Part shown: positions 54,411 to 64,000 of the stretch, one piece after another | How positions within the stretch are numbered: position 1 is the stretch's first letter | Layout: each line of letters starts with the position of its first letter | Origin: Anthoceros angustus | Taxonomy: Eukaryota > Streptophyta > Anthocerotopsida > Anthocerotales > Anthocerotaceae | NCBI GenBank assembly: GCA_010909165.1 | Contig: MU008163.1 | Location: 186,001 to 250,000, forward strand | Length of the DNA stretch: 64,000 nt | Direction: 5' to 3' | Made by a program: the position numbers and the translations under genes | Notes under the pieces: model-generated | Told to the model about the DNA's origin: nothing | What the model saw: the letters and a program-made list of their open reading frames with translations, nothing else | Databases searched by the model: none

Positions 54411-55790
54411 AGCTCATTAGTTGATTTCCTCTTTCATCTGGCTTGGTGAGTGGATGAAGCCTTATTGTGTTATGTGATCGTCACACTTGCTAGAACTCCC
54501 TTTTTTGCTTATATCAGCAGTGGGAGTACACTTTCTATTATGAAGTCAATTTTCAAGATATTTTTAAGCTTATCAATTAACTCCTAATTGCAACTAAGTG
54601 GGAGTAATGAAATATAGCTTATTTTGGAATAGATATGTGTTAAAATTTAATGGTGATTTTAATTACAATTAAATTAGATTATTATTTTAATTAATAACCA
54701 TCAATAACCGCTTTTTGTATAAGACCCTTTCTTTGTGTGTAATTTGTATTATCTTTCGATTCCAACTTGCTCTTGACCCTCTTCCTTACCTCTTGCACGA
54801 TCTTCACACATGCGATCCTAGGCTATCAACTTCTTTAGTTAGCATAGCTCCCTCATAGATTCTGTTGTTGAGCAGGTCAAAAGTATGTATAAAGTTGATA
54901 GGGTGAGTATGGGAAGTAGAAAGCTTTTCTTTCATTGAAAAGTTGAAAAAGTCATGGAGTGTATGAGGGTTTTGTAATATCTCGACTACTACGAAAGTGA
55001 ACTAAGTTCTTGCATTGCTAGTGCTAACAACATGCTTTAGTTGTTGATGCGATGAATAATAAGTTTCGATCTTTGTGTGTTGCATGCTTGTCGTCTATTC
55101 AGTCCTAAATTTTATCCACGAAGATGCATGAGCGTACGGTTAGTTAATAGTTTGTTAGAGATATTGTTGAAAAGTTTGGAACTAACTCTTTGGATGCAAA
55201 TACTAATGTTGTCGACCCTTTTGTAGTTGATGAGGTGTGTCAATCTGAGTTGCTAATATTTGTGTCCATCTTGAAGTCTTCTTATCTTTGGATTGAGTAT
55301 GTATACTACAAACTATACTCAAAAACTCGGGAGTGGGTAATACCTCTATTTTCTATTTTATGTCTTTGGGAATTATGTTTGGTCATACCTTGTAGTACTT
55401 TAAGGGTTGATTCGTTAATTAATTAAAGTTAGTAAAAGTTGAAAATCTAGAAATTATTATAGTTAAAATGTTGAATAGGTAAAATTTATGAATTTATGAT
55501 CACGAAAACATGGAAATTAGGGTTTGTGTGGAAAATTAGGGTCTGTTTAGGGAGGTATATATATATCCATTAGTTTTATATATATACCTATGTATTTTAA
55601 TAAATGTTGAAATTTGATAAAATTATTTTTTGTAAATGTTGAAATTTTGAAAAATATAAATATTTATGTTGAACCTTGTTTTTCAAAAACAATTATTTCG
55701 CATTATCCTGTTGAACCACCTTGAAAGATGCAGCTATATATGTGCAGGATTTTCTAAACAAAACTTTATGATGAATAACATGAGAACTAA
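54411..55790 (+). other. 3' flank of the nested Copia and AT-rich unassigned sequence
   Basis: A second purine tract AAGTGGGAGTAATGAAATAT lies at about 54597-54616, probably another LTR start. Beyond 54780 only short frames are found; 55190-55426 (VDPFVVDEVCQSELLIFVSI) has no family I can name. Confidence 0.35.
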
Positions 55791-55791
55791 T

Positions 55792-55973
55792 CTTAATATT
55801 TTGACCCTTGATGCATTGATGAGTATATCCATCAATGGTCCGCTGTTAAAGAGATAGATTGGAATGGTATTTTTAAAGTAGTTCTCTTAATATTTTGACC
55901 CTTGATGCATTGATGAGTATATCCATCAATGGTCCGCCTGTTAAAGAGATAGATTGGAATGGTATTTTTAAAG
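55792..55973. repeat. 88-bp direct duplication
   Basis: CTTAATATTTTGACCCTTGA begins both 55792 and 55886. The copies are 87 and 88 bp, differ by one base, and are separated by TAGTTCT. Confidence 0.9.
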
Positions 55974-56513
55974 CTTGGAAAGACCAGCCCCAACGATAGA
56001 ATGTACTAGATATTTATATTTTTTATATTATTATTTATAATTTATTTATTTAAGATTTATTATATTTAGTGACCGATAAAAGGCACCGGTCCCTCGGTCC
56101 GGAGGCGTAGCGACTAAGTGATCCGGGGGGTGAGATAGTACTCGGTGTCATTTGGGATGAGATAGTACTCGGTCAAAATGACACCGATTAGACCCCCTCG
56201 AGCTTCGTCCCGTGAGAACAAGCGCATGCCAATCCTTGATGAGTTTCACCTTCTACTTCTTTGATGATAGAATGGAAGATCACACAATGGGAAATTTGTC
56301 CACCCAAACTACACACGGAAGAAACTATTTCAAACATTGGCGGGTTTGCCATCACGGTCCAAGAAACATTTTGGACACGCACTTAGTGGGGTAACATGTA
56401 AAATGTGGCGAGCAAGCATTCGCAACTTCGCATCGGAGTTTGAAGAGGTCGTCTAGTTTGAACACCTTCCAGTACTGTTCGGTGGATGCGCATGCGAATG
56501 TGTGAGGAGCACG

Positions 56514-56735
56514 AGTGATAGTGTTTCCACATCTCTGTTTCAAACATCGCGCCTAAAGCCATGAAAGCTGCGGTGTTTCCACATCTCTGCCTCAAAGATC
56601 GCGCCTAAAGCCATGAAGCGTGATAGTGTTTCCACATCTCATTTACAAGATCGAGGCCATGAAATCGGTGATAGTGTTTCCACATCTGTTTCAAAGATCG
56701 CGCCTAAAGCCATGAAAGCCTTTTAGTGTTTCCAC
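56514..56735. repeat. About 52-bp tandem repeat
   Basis: Four to five copies of GTGTTTCCACATCTCTGTTT followed by CAAAGATCGCGCCTAAAGCC and ATGAA, with deletions. It grades into the 14-bp repeat at its right. Confidence 0.85.
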
Positions 56736-57090
56736 ATCTCTGTTTCAAGTCTATGTTTCCACACCACTTTGTTTCCAAGTCTCTCTTTCCACACCTCTGT
56801 TTCCAAGTCTCTGTTTCCAAGTCTCTGTTTCCAAATCTGCTTTCCAAGTCTCTGTTTCCAAGTCTCTGTTTCCACACCTCTGCTTCCACACCTCTGTTTT
56901 CAAGTCTCTGTTTCCACACCTCTGCTTCCACATCTGCTTTCCAAGTCTCTGTTTCCAAGTCTCTGTTTCCAAGTCTCTGTTTCCATGTCTGTTTCCATGT
57001 CTCTGTTTCCACCTCTCGGTTCCAACATCTCTGCTTCCACATCTCTGTTTCCACATCTCTGTTTCCAAGTCTGTTTCCACATGCGTAAAG
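56735..57090. repeat. 14-bp minisatellite (TCTCTGTTTCCAAG)
   Basis: About 25 copies of TCTCTGTTTCCA(AG/CA). Because 14 is not a multiple of three, translation repeats every 42 bp (14 aa), giving long repetitive frames on both strands (ETETWKQRLGNRDL type). I treat these as chance frames. Confidence 0.9.
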
Positions 57091-58756
57091 CCATGAAATC
57101 GGTGATAGTGTTTCCACATCTCTGTTTCAAAGACTAAAGATAAAAGAAGAATCCTTTTGTACATTCCACAATAAAGATCACATGGAATCATACCTCCCGC
57201 TCACAAGGCGAGCGCCTTCACTTACTAGGCCACGCGATCACCGTCAAGTGGAACACTCGACATGTATAATCGGGAGGCGTGAGGTGGTGTGCCGCATCCA
57301 CCTCTTGCATAGTTGTGCCAAGAGCACCATTTGAGCACGCAAGTGCCTAAACCGACTAGTGAATGCCGGAATCTCCTTCCTTCATGCGCAAGGTATAAAA
57401 TTGCTTTGTTGCGCATAAGCTCATCATTGTTTCAACTTTGTAAGTTCCTGTGATCCCAAATTGCTTTTGCATTGGTAAGGAACTCAATTTCGGACAAGAT
57501 CGACTCAAGCCCATTGACTAGGAGGGCTACAGCAATTCTTCGAGTTATCCCATGCATCTTTACTTTTTTAGTGTAGCTCCTCTGTTGTAGGATTAGAAGG
57601 AGTGCCGGATCCGGGTTTGTCCCATCAACTACATCCCCACTCCACGAGCAAGTAAAGTGGATTTCATCCGACACTCCAAATATCAAAACGCGTGCCATTA
57701 AATCTATCTGCTCTTGAGATCGAGGTAAAAGTAGGTGACATGACATGCGTATGCGGTAGCTACGGTGACCTGTGAGAAAAGATGGAGGCAAGCAAAGACT
57801 AACTAACAAGGAAGCCGAATTAATGCGTAAATGAATAGTAACCATTCAAATCTTAGTGTGTAACTATCAAGATCTGAAACGTGCCTAAAAATAAATATAA
57901 ACTAGGGCTAAAGGGAGGAAAGCGATTGGGATTCAGGAACATGAAGGGAAGCTGCGGTGACATACTCAACCCTAAATCTCTTCATATCGCAATGCATCGG
58001 AGCAATTGAGCGAATCTGACAATCCGACAACAAATCCCTAATTGCAACTCCTCTCCTTGTGCGGAAACAAATCATGGATCGTGATAGGTGGGCAACAATG
58101 CCAAGATTTAGATTCTCCGCAATGGATGGCTCATCGTCATTTTCTCAAGGGAAGGCAAATTAGAAACCCCAAGAAGAATGAGCAGTGATTGTCAATTCGT
58201 TGCAAATAACGAAAACACTTCTTGCGGCAATTAAGTGCACGTTGCGCTTCTCTTGCTCATGCAAAGCCTCTAGAAAATGTCTGTCTTGCACGCAATTGAG
58301 CCACACATTTTCAATCCGATTACAATGAGATTCTACAAGAGAATGGATATCCTCATGTGATTTTACGAATCAAAATCTTCGCCTTCTATAGCATCATCAA
58401 GAAACTCCAAATTAGATCGCAGCCTTTTATTGTCTAAATGCTGATATTTAGATTGTGTTTTAAATTGCCGATTCTTGGTCACTTGTTTGGAGTGACTTCC
58501 ACAAGCTCGAACTTCTTGATGTCTATTTAATCTTTGCTCTGTTTTAAAAATTATGGAGCCTTCTTTGCTCTTCTGCTTTTCCTTGACATCTGGATTATTT
58601 CTCGATAATTATCGAGAAAATGCAATCCAGGCGCCTTGGGAGTGGGTGGAGATTAGTGGTCCACCACCGGTGCCTTGAAGGAAATTCACGCGAGAACACA
58701 CGTTCTCCACGACCACGAGGCATTGCAAGATACAAAGGATTCGAGACACCATCAAG
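57091..58756 (-). other. Copia-2 5' interior with decayed gag
   Basis: A minus-strand frame at 57845-57432 (SEIEFLTNAKAIWDHRNLQS at its end) resembles a Copia gag segment. The rest up to the primer site is leader or decayed. No other gene seen. Confidence 0.4.
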
Positions 58757-58769
58757 GTGCTCGATACCA

Positions 58770-58950
58770 TGTGGAGATACCTCATGCATCTAGCAAGAAA
58801 GGCCGTGCGGAGGCATGCGAGAGCAATGGAAATAAAACGATGTGTATTTAATAATGAGCAGAAAAATGTTATATACAAAAGTAGCCTAATAACCCTAAAT
58901 AGCATAACCTAAAAGTAAGTGGGATATTTAACGTCGTGGTTATTAATCCA
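58770..58950 (-). repeat. Copia-2 5' LTR
   Basis: Pairs with 47151-47315. It is followed by AT and then GAAAT (58953-58957). Confidence 0.9.
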
Positions 58951-59459
58951 ATGAAATAAGCACGGTTAGCACTGGACGGCACTGAGTATACTCCGACCGG
59001 AGTGGGAACGCACTAGTCACGGCGTATGGTAACGGATAAGTCCGGACCCACCTGTGACCGTGCAGATAAGTACGCCAGGAAAGTAACTTAGAAGTTGGGC
59101 CGAAGGACGGGACTAGGCGACGCCACGGACGAGGACGGCATGCGCATGGTCAGACCGTGAACGCGGGGCCGTTATAGGGTGTATTCACGCCGCGATCGGG
59201 CGCGAGGCCGAGTACGCGCGTAAGGCCGAGTACGCGGCAGCAGAGGGGCCGCAGTAAGCCATGCACCGCGCTGGACAGGAAGAGGCGCCCGCCTGCCGTT
59301 ACTCCCGGCGTGGTCGCGAAGAAGGCTCACGCAGCCTCGAGACAATTCTCGCGATCTTGCGCCCGCAACCGCTCGGGCGGTATCTCGTGGGACACTCAGA
59401 CGCTCGCCGCTCACCGCTGAGGTCGGAGCAACGCGCGGCGAAGGCGCAACGCGCGCAGC

Positions 59460-60010
59460 CTCCGACAAGCGCGAACCAAGGAGGAGAAGGCGATGGCACC
59501 CAAAAGCCCATGGAAGTTTGGGAGCCATGGAACCTTGTGGAGCGCAACATTGTGACCCGCGCTATCCGGACTTTGGGCTCGCCTGTGAAGCGGAGAATTG
59601 GTGCAGAGTGGCATTTGGATGTGTTCCATGGTCCGGACATTTGATAGTGTCACCGTCCGGGAGTTTGCCCGAAGATGCCGGCGGTCAATAAAGGAGGTGC
59701 GGTCCAAGAACCTCCGGAGGACCCAAGGCGATGGACCTTGAGGTCCCGAGGCGCCTACAACCGCCAAGGAGGAAGAGGGGAGGGTGCCGAGCCCCTCAAG
59801 GCGAAGGGGAAGATAGGGCCGCACAGCCGATGCTAAGGCTCGACGAACGACCACCAACGGTTGGTCGATATCCGACCTGGATACCGAGTAAGGGCGGCCC
59901 GGATCATTGTCCATCGAACCTACTCACCAAGGTGGATCACCTTGGTGATAATCTATTCCCGCACGCTACCGCAATGGGAAGAGGGCGACCGGGGAAGGAT
60001 TATCCGGTTT
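59460..60010 (+). pseudogene. Conserved N-terminal region of the GC-rich element protein
   Basis: Plus-strand frame with GDGTQKPMEVWEPWNLVERN and RTLGSPVKRRIGAEWHLDVF, then, after a stop, FDSVTVREFARRCRRSIKEV-like and, further on, LTKVDHLGDNLFPHATAMGR (59922-59981). Copy 1 encodes matching segments on its minus strand at 22800-23380. Conservation between inverted copies supports real coding origin. No known domain. Confidence 0.5.
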
Positions 60011-60184
60011 AGCTGAGGCTCGCAAGCTCAGACCGAGAAGCCGCCATCTGGGCCGCCCCATACCGATCCATGTATGGGGCATTTCGAGCTCCTCAAGGAA
60101 GGAGAGCTTGAGCGAGCGCCCGGAAGGACCGAGGCCCCGGAAGTGGAGCGGCAAGGGCGCCGAGGAGGAGGCCGTCAAAACCAA

Positions 60185-62250
60185 ACGGACTGGAGGAGGA
60201 CGATCGAGGATTCCTGACCCATACGCTGAACGGACCCCTCACCACCTGTGGAAGTATGGGAAGCACCCGCCTCCTCCTTCCGTGCCCCAACCAGCACCCA
60301 AGCAGAAGCGCCCCGACCCCAGCCACCGCCATCACTCCTACCGAGGAGCCCCACGGACTGTGAGAGAGCCAAGAGACGCAAGACCACGGCTACCAACGCT
60401 GCACCCTGGGCCCAAGATTTCCCCGCCATGGAGTGGCAAGAAGTGAGGAAGAAGGAGGGCGTAGGACGCCTGTGGAGCAGGAGGACACCGCAGCAGCCAG
60501 ATCCAGAGCCCCGCCGGCTGTGAAGGGGCAAAGGGCGTGCTGACTCCATCACCTCCGCCGAGCCCTGTGGAGGAAAAGGGCGAGAAGGAGCTCGCCAAAA
60601 GGGCCAAGGAGGGGGAAGAGTCAGCCAAGACTCGTGACCTAAGGGTCCCGATTGGTCCGAGAACCCACCGACTTGCTCCGATCACAGGTATGGAGGTCCT
60701 CGACGGACTGCGGAGATGCCGGCTCCACGGACTTTGTGGGAGCCTCACCAAGGCCGTGGAAGAAACACGGCGGTTCCTGCCACCGCCATGGACGGTATGC
60801 CTGGGTCTCGTGGATGAGAAGACCTGTGGAGGTAGAAGCCACCCGAGGCGCATGGTACCTCCGTGGAGGCTGAGGGAGCCTGTGAGGCGAGAAGGAAGGC
60901 CAAGCTCGGATTGAGGAAGGAAAACGCCGGAGGCGGAGAGGGAGGTCCGTCCATCCGCAAGGACCGGACAAATTCCTTCACCGGAGGAACAAGGTGCCAA
61001 GGAGGCCAAGCGCGGGCGAGGACCTCGCAGTGAGGGGCGAGCGCAGCAGAAGGTGAGGACGCGCAAGAACGGGCGCGGATCTCGCGGAGGCAGCCTGACC
61101 GACCAGAGCCAAGCCGAGAGGCTCTGTGAAGGTGGCCAAGGAGGCGGAGGCCACGGCGGCCGATCGCGATCACTATCGCTGATCGAACCGGAGGGAGGAG
61201 GCCGGTCGTCGAAACCAAACGGACTGGAGGAGGACGATCGAGGATTCCTGACTCCATACGCTGAACGGACCCCTCACCACCTGTGGAAGTATGGGAAGCA
61301 CCCGCCTCCTCCTTCCGTGCCCCAACCGTAATGCACCAGCAGAAGCCGACAGCGCCACACCGCCATCACTCCGGCTGAGGAGCCCCGCCGGACCAGGAGA
61401 GAGCCGAAGAGACGCAAGACCACGGCTACCAACGCGGCACCCTCCGGTGCCAAGATTTCCCCGCCGACGGAGTGGCAAGAAGCGGAGGAAGCAGTAAGGA
61501 GGGCAGAAAGGGACGCTGCCCAGGGAGCAGGAGGACACCGGCACTGAGATCCAGAGCCGGCCCCGCCGGCTGTGAAGGGGCAAAGGGCGTGCTCCTGACT
61601 CCATCACCTCCGCCGAGCCCTGTGGAGGAAAAGGGCGAGAAGGAGCTCGCGCCAAAAGGGCCAAGGGGAAGCCCGAGCCAAGACTCGTGACCTAAGGGTC
61701 CCGATTGTCCGGAGAACCCACCGACTTGCTCCCGATCGGTATGGAGGTCCTGACGACTGTGAGATGCCGGCCCCGCCACGGACTTTGTGGGAGCCTCACT
61801 GGCAGGCCGTGGAAGAAACACGGCCTGCCACTGCCATGGACGGTATGCCTGGGGGTCTCATGGATGGCCGAGAAGACCTGGAGGTAGAAGCCACCCGAGG
61901 CGCATGGTACCTCCGTGGAGGAGGGAGCCTGTGAGGCGAGAAGGAAGGCCAAGCCTCGGCCGATTGAGGAAGGAAACGCCGGAGGCGGAGAGGGAGGTCC
62001 GTCCATCCGCAAGGACCGGACAAATTCCTTCACCGGAGGAACAGGCAGCAAGGAGGCCAAGCGGGCGGAGGACCTCGCAGCAGAGGGGCGAGCGCAGCAG
62101 AAGCAGAGGACGCCCGGGCGCAAGCGTAACGGGCGCGGATCTCGCGAGGCACGACCGACCAGAGCCAAGCCGAGAGGCTCGGTGGCCAAGGAGGCGGAGG
62201 CCAAGGCCGATCGCGATCACTATCGCGTGATCGAACCGTGGAGGAGGCGG
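60185..62250 (+). repeat. Two 1.04-kb tandem units inside copy 2
   Basis: GGACTGGAGGAGGACGATCG occurs at 60190 and 61221, and TCGCGATCACTATCGC at about 61164 and 62211. Copy 1 has this segment once (about 21540-22590), so copy 2 was internally duplicated. Confidence 0.85.
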
Positions 62251-62548
62251 CCGAGCCACGCCAATCAAGGCCGAGCAAGTGGTCATGAGCAAGTACGGCC
62301 GAGCCGTGAGGAGGCATCGAGGCCAAGACCCGGGAGATTGGGGACCTCTGTGCACTGGAGGTAGAAGGGCGGCAGGAGCCGGAGGATGAAGGACACCTTG
62401 GAGTTGCAACCCAAGATGCACGGAGCAGCAGGGGTTCTCAACCCAGAGAATCCAAGACTCGAAGAGGTAGAACGCCCAGCCCGCTTGAAGACGGAGGAGA
62501 ATAGGGGCAAGGAGTTCGACGCCGGTTGCTGCGCAGGATGGAAGTGAG

Positions 62549-63755
62549 TTTGACGGGATACCGCCCGCCTGAGAAGGAAGTGAGGACCGGAAAGAATAGA
62601 GGGAAGAAAGCACCGGAGGAGAGGCATGCTCGTCCGGCCAGGGAAGGAAGGAGCTCACCCATGGCCCGCAAACTGGCGGAGCTGAACAACGACGGGAGGA
62701 GGAGAACGTCGAGCAGCAGCGAAGGTTGCAAGAGGTAACGGAGGCAGCCTTGACGGCCTCAAGGGAGTCCGCCCGCCTACAGCTGGTAAGCTTGGCCACG
62801 GAGACGGGCCAGCAGGCTGGGCGATCTGCTCAGTTGCCGGAGCACCTCTGGAGGAGGGAGTACCGGGTGCTCCGGGCTCATGTAGAGGAGGCGATTCAGC
62901 AAGTCGATTCCGACTTCGCCTACTACCACGCAGAGCTCCTCAAGGCTCGAGGTCCTGCGCCACCCCAGCAGGAGGGTGGACTCAAGGGATGGAAGGAGGA
63001 GCGAGAGAGGACGGACCCGGGACAAAGACAACCGCTGGAGTCCTAGGAGCCTGCTTGACGACGGCAGCAGAGGCGAGGAGAGAGCTGGAGGAACCGGAGG
63101 AGGAAGGTCGCCACACCGAGGTAAGCACTCACCCTCGCATGGAAGGAGGGAGGATCTTGGAGGAAGCCGTGAGCCTGACGGGATACCGCCCGCCCGGAGA
63201 AGGAAGTGGCCTCCGGAAAGAATAGAGGGGGAAGCACCGGAGGAAAAGGCTACGCTTGCTCGTCCGGCCAAGTGAAGGGGAGCTCACCCATGGCCCAAAT
63301 GGCGGAACAACGACGGAGGAGGAGAACGCCGAAAACAAGGTTGCAAGAGGTAACGGAGGCAGCCTTGACGGCCTCAAGGGAGTCCGCCACCACACCGTAA
63401 GCCACACGAGACGCCCAGCCGGGCGATCCGCCTGGGCCGGAGCACCTGAGGAGGAGCACCCGGCTGTGTAGAGGAGGCGATCTCAAGTCGATTCCGACCG
63501 CCTACTACCACGCAGAGCCCTCAAGGCCTCGAGGTCCCGCGCCACCCCAGGCAGGAGGGTGGACTCAAGGGATGGAAGGAGGAGCGAGAGGACGGACCCG
63601 GGACAAAGACAACCGCTGGAGTCCTAGGAGCGCCTGCTTGACGACGGCAGCAGCGCGAGGGAGAGCAGGAGGAACCGGAGGAGGAAGGGTCCACACCGAG
63701 GTAAGCACTCAAGACCCTCGCATGGAAGGAGGAGCGAGAGGGAGGATCTTGAGAG
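62549..63755 (+). repeat. Two 0.6-kb tandem units inside copy 2
   Basis: GACGGGATACCGCCCGCC occurs at 62555 and 63177; GACAAAGACAACCGCTGGAG at about 63020 and 63604. Each unit ends with GAGGTAAGCACTCA, a possible splice donor context. The period is about 585-628 bp. Confidence 0.8.
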
Positions 63756-64000
63756 GAAGGGAAAAGGGTGCAACCGGGCATTCGGGAACCAAGGAGGGCT
63801 CAGGATGAACCCGTGACTAGCCCGTGAGGAGGCATGCCCAGAGTCGAGGGTCCTGACTTTGTCCCGGACTGAGGAAAGGCCGATCCCGAGGTCCGCCTCA
63901 AGGAAGTCTGGACTTAGGGATCCAGAGTGACGATCCGACCCCGAGGTCCGACCCTGTGGAAGGGTTGGGTCCAAGACCGACCGGAGGCAAGTCCGGCCCC

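Larger units (their letters stand above)
47151..58950 (-). mobile_element. Copia-2, 11.8-kb minus-strand element with nested pieces
   Basis: LTRs 47151-47315 and 58770-58950 (plus-strand ends TGTGGAGATACC and ATTAATCCA). The primer site TGGTATCGAGCAC is on the minus strand at 58757-58769. The purine tract AAGTGGGAGAT lies beside the left LTR. GAAAT stands at 47146-47150 and at 58953-58957. The empty site in the inverted copy (23.81-23.83 kb) contains GAAAT once, so it is the target duplication, with two extra bases (AT, 58951-58952) at one end. Pol is readable at 48.1-50.9 kb. The interior 51-58.7 kb is diluted by other repeats. Confidence 0.9.
58953..64000 (+). mobile_element. GC-rich element, copy 2, main part (runs off window)
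   Basis: Resumes after Copia-2 with AAGCACGG and AGTATACTCCGACCGG, the reverse complement of 23.77-23.83 kb. It stays collinear with copy 1 in inverted order but has internal tandem expansions. Plus-strand conserved pieces are EVWEPWNLVERNIVTRAIRT (59512-59571), WHLDVFHGPD (about 59610), PYAERTPHHLWKYGKHPPPP (60220 and 61256), KEAKRAEDLAAEGRAQQKQR (about 62048) and VEEAIQQVDSDFAYYHAELL (about 62883-62943). The Glu/Ala/Lys-rich stretch looks like a coiled coil. No protease, RT or transposase is visible. Confidence 0.75.

Noticed and set aside
56704-57191. Overlapping open frames of 120-146 codons on both strands with ETWKQRLGNRDL-type repeats
   Set aside because: They are produced by the 14-bp minisatellite read in all frames; the periodicity (14 aa per 42 bp) is that of the DNA repeat, with no independent coding evidence.
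18526-58769. tRNA gene fragments at GCTCGATACCA sites
   Set aside because: These 12-13-bp matches adjoin LTRs on the minus strand and are primer-binding sites; no cloverleaf sequence surrounds them.

Overview
The window looks like nuclear DNA from a land plant. The evidence is several multi-exon genes with short GT-AG introns (about 70-450 bp), a plant-type U2 snRNA gene with an upstream sequence element and a TATA-like box, an 11-beta-hydroxysteroid-dehydrogenase-like (steroleosin-type) gene pair, and heavy nesting of Copia LTR retrotransposons. Compact introns beside dense, decayed LTR elements would fit a lycophyte such as Selaginella. That assignment is an inference and no single sequence here proves it.

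Region by region. 0.7-4.8 kb: a 2.07-kb tandem duplication, each unit carrying one six-exon SDR gene; the copies are damaged by different short indels, mostly in G/C runs. 5.4-8.1 kb: an intact 11-exon Mo25/CAB39-like gene (341 aa). 8.8-10.1 kb (minus): an intact two-exon Gfo/Idh/MocA-type oxidoreductase (398 aa). 11.0-11.5 kb: a Copia RNase H remnant. 11.9-26.4 kb (minus): a broken host gene whose C-terminal half resembles a beta-class (permuted) amino-methyltransferase. One exon is split in frame by a 6.3-kb Copia element with a perfect GTATT target-site duplication, and the preceding intron holds a 4.5-kb GC-rich element with an AGGGC duplication and no visible LTRs. 27.1-27.3 kb: U2 snRNA gene.

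28.0-47.2 kb: two tandem copies (A and B, period about 9.54 kb) of one block. Each holds fragments of an unrecognised minus-strand gene interrupted by the same Copia element, which itself contains a 1.3-kb GC-rich insert and a plus-strand Copia with domains in the order pol, LTR-like, gag. 47.06-64.0 kb: a second, opposite-strand copy of the 4.5-kb GC-rich element family, running past the window end and interrupted near its start by an 11.8-kb Copia that contains further Copia pieces and minisatellites.

The only genes that look functional are Mo25, the oxidoreductase, U2 and perhaps the second SDR copy if its frameshifts are sequence errors. The nesting gives a relative history. In the right-hand locus: host gene, then Copia-3, then the block duplication. 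The GC-rich element was followed by Copia-2, and the block breakpoint lies in the Copia-2 LTR, so the duplication came last.
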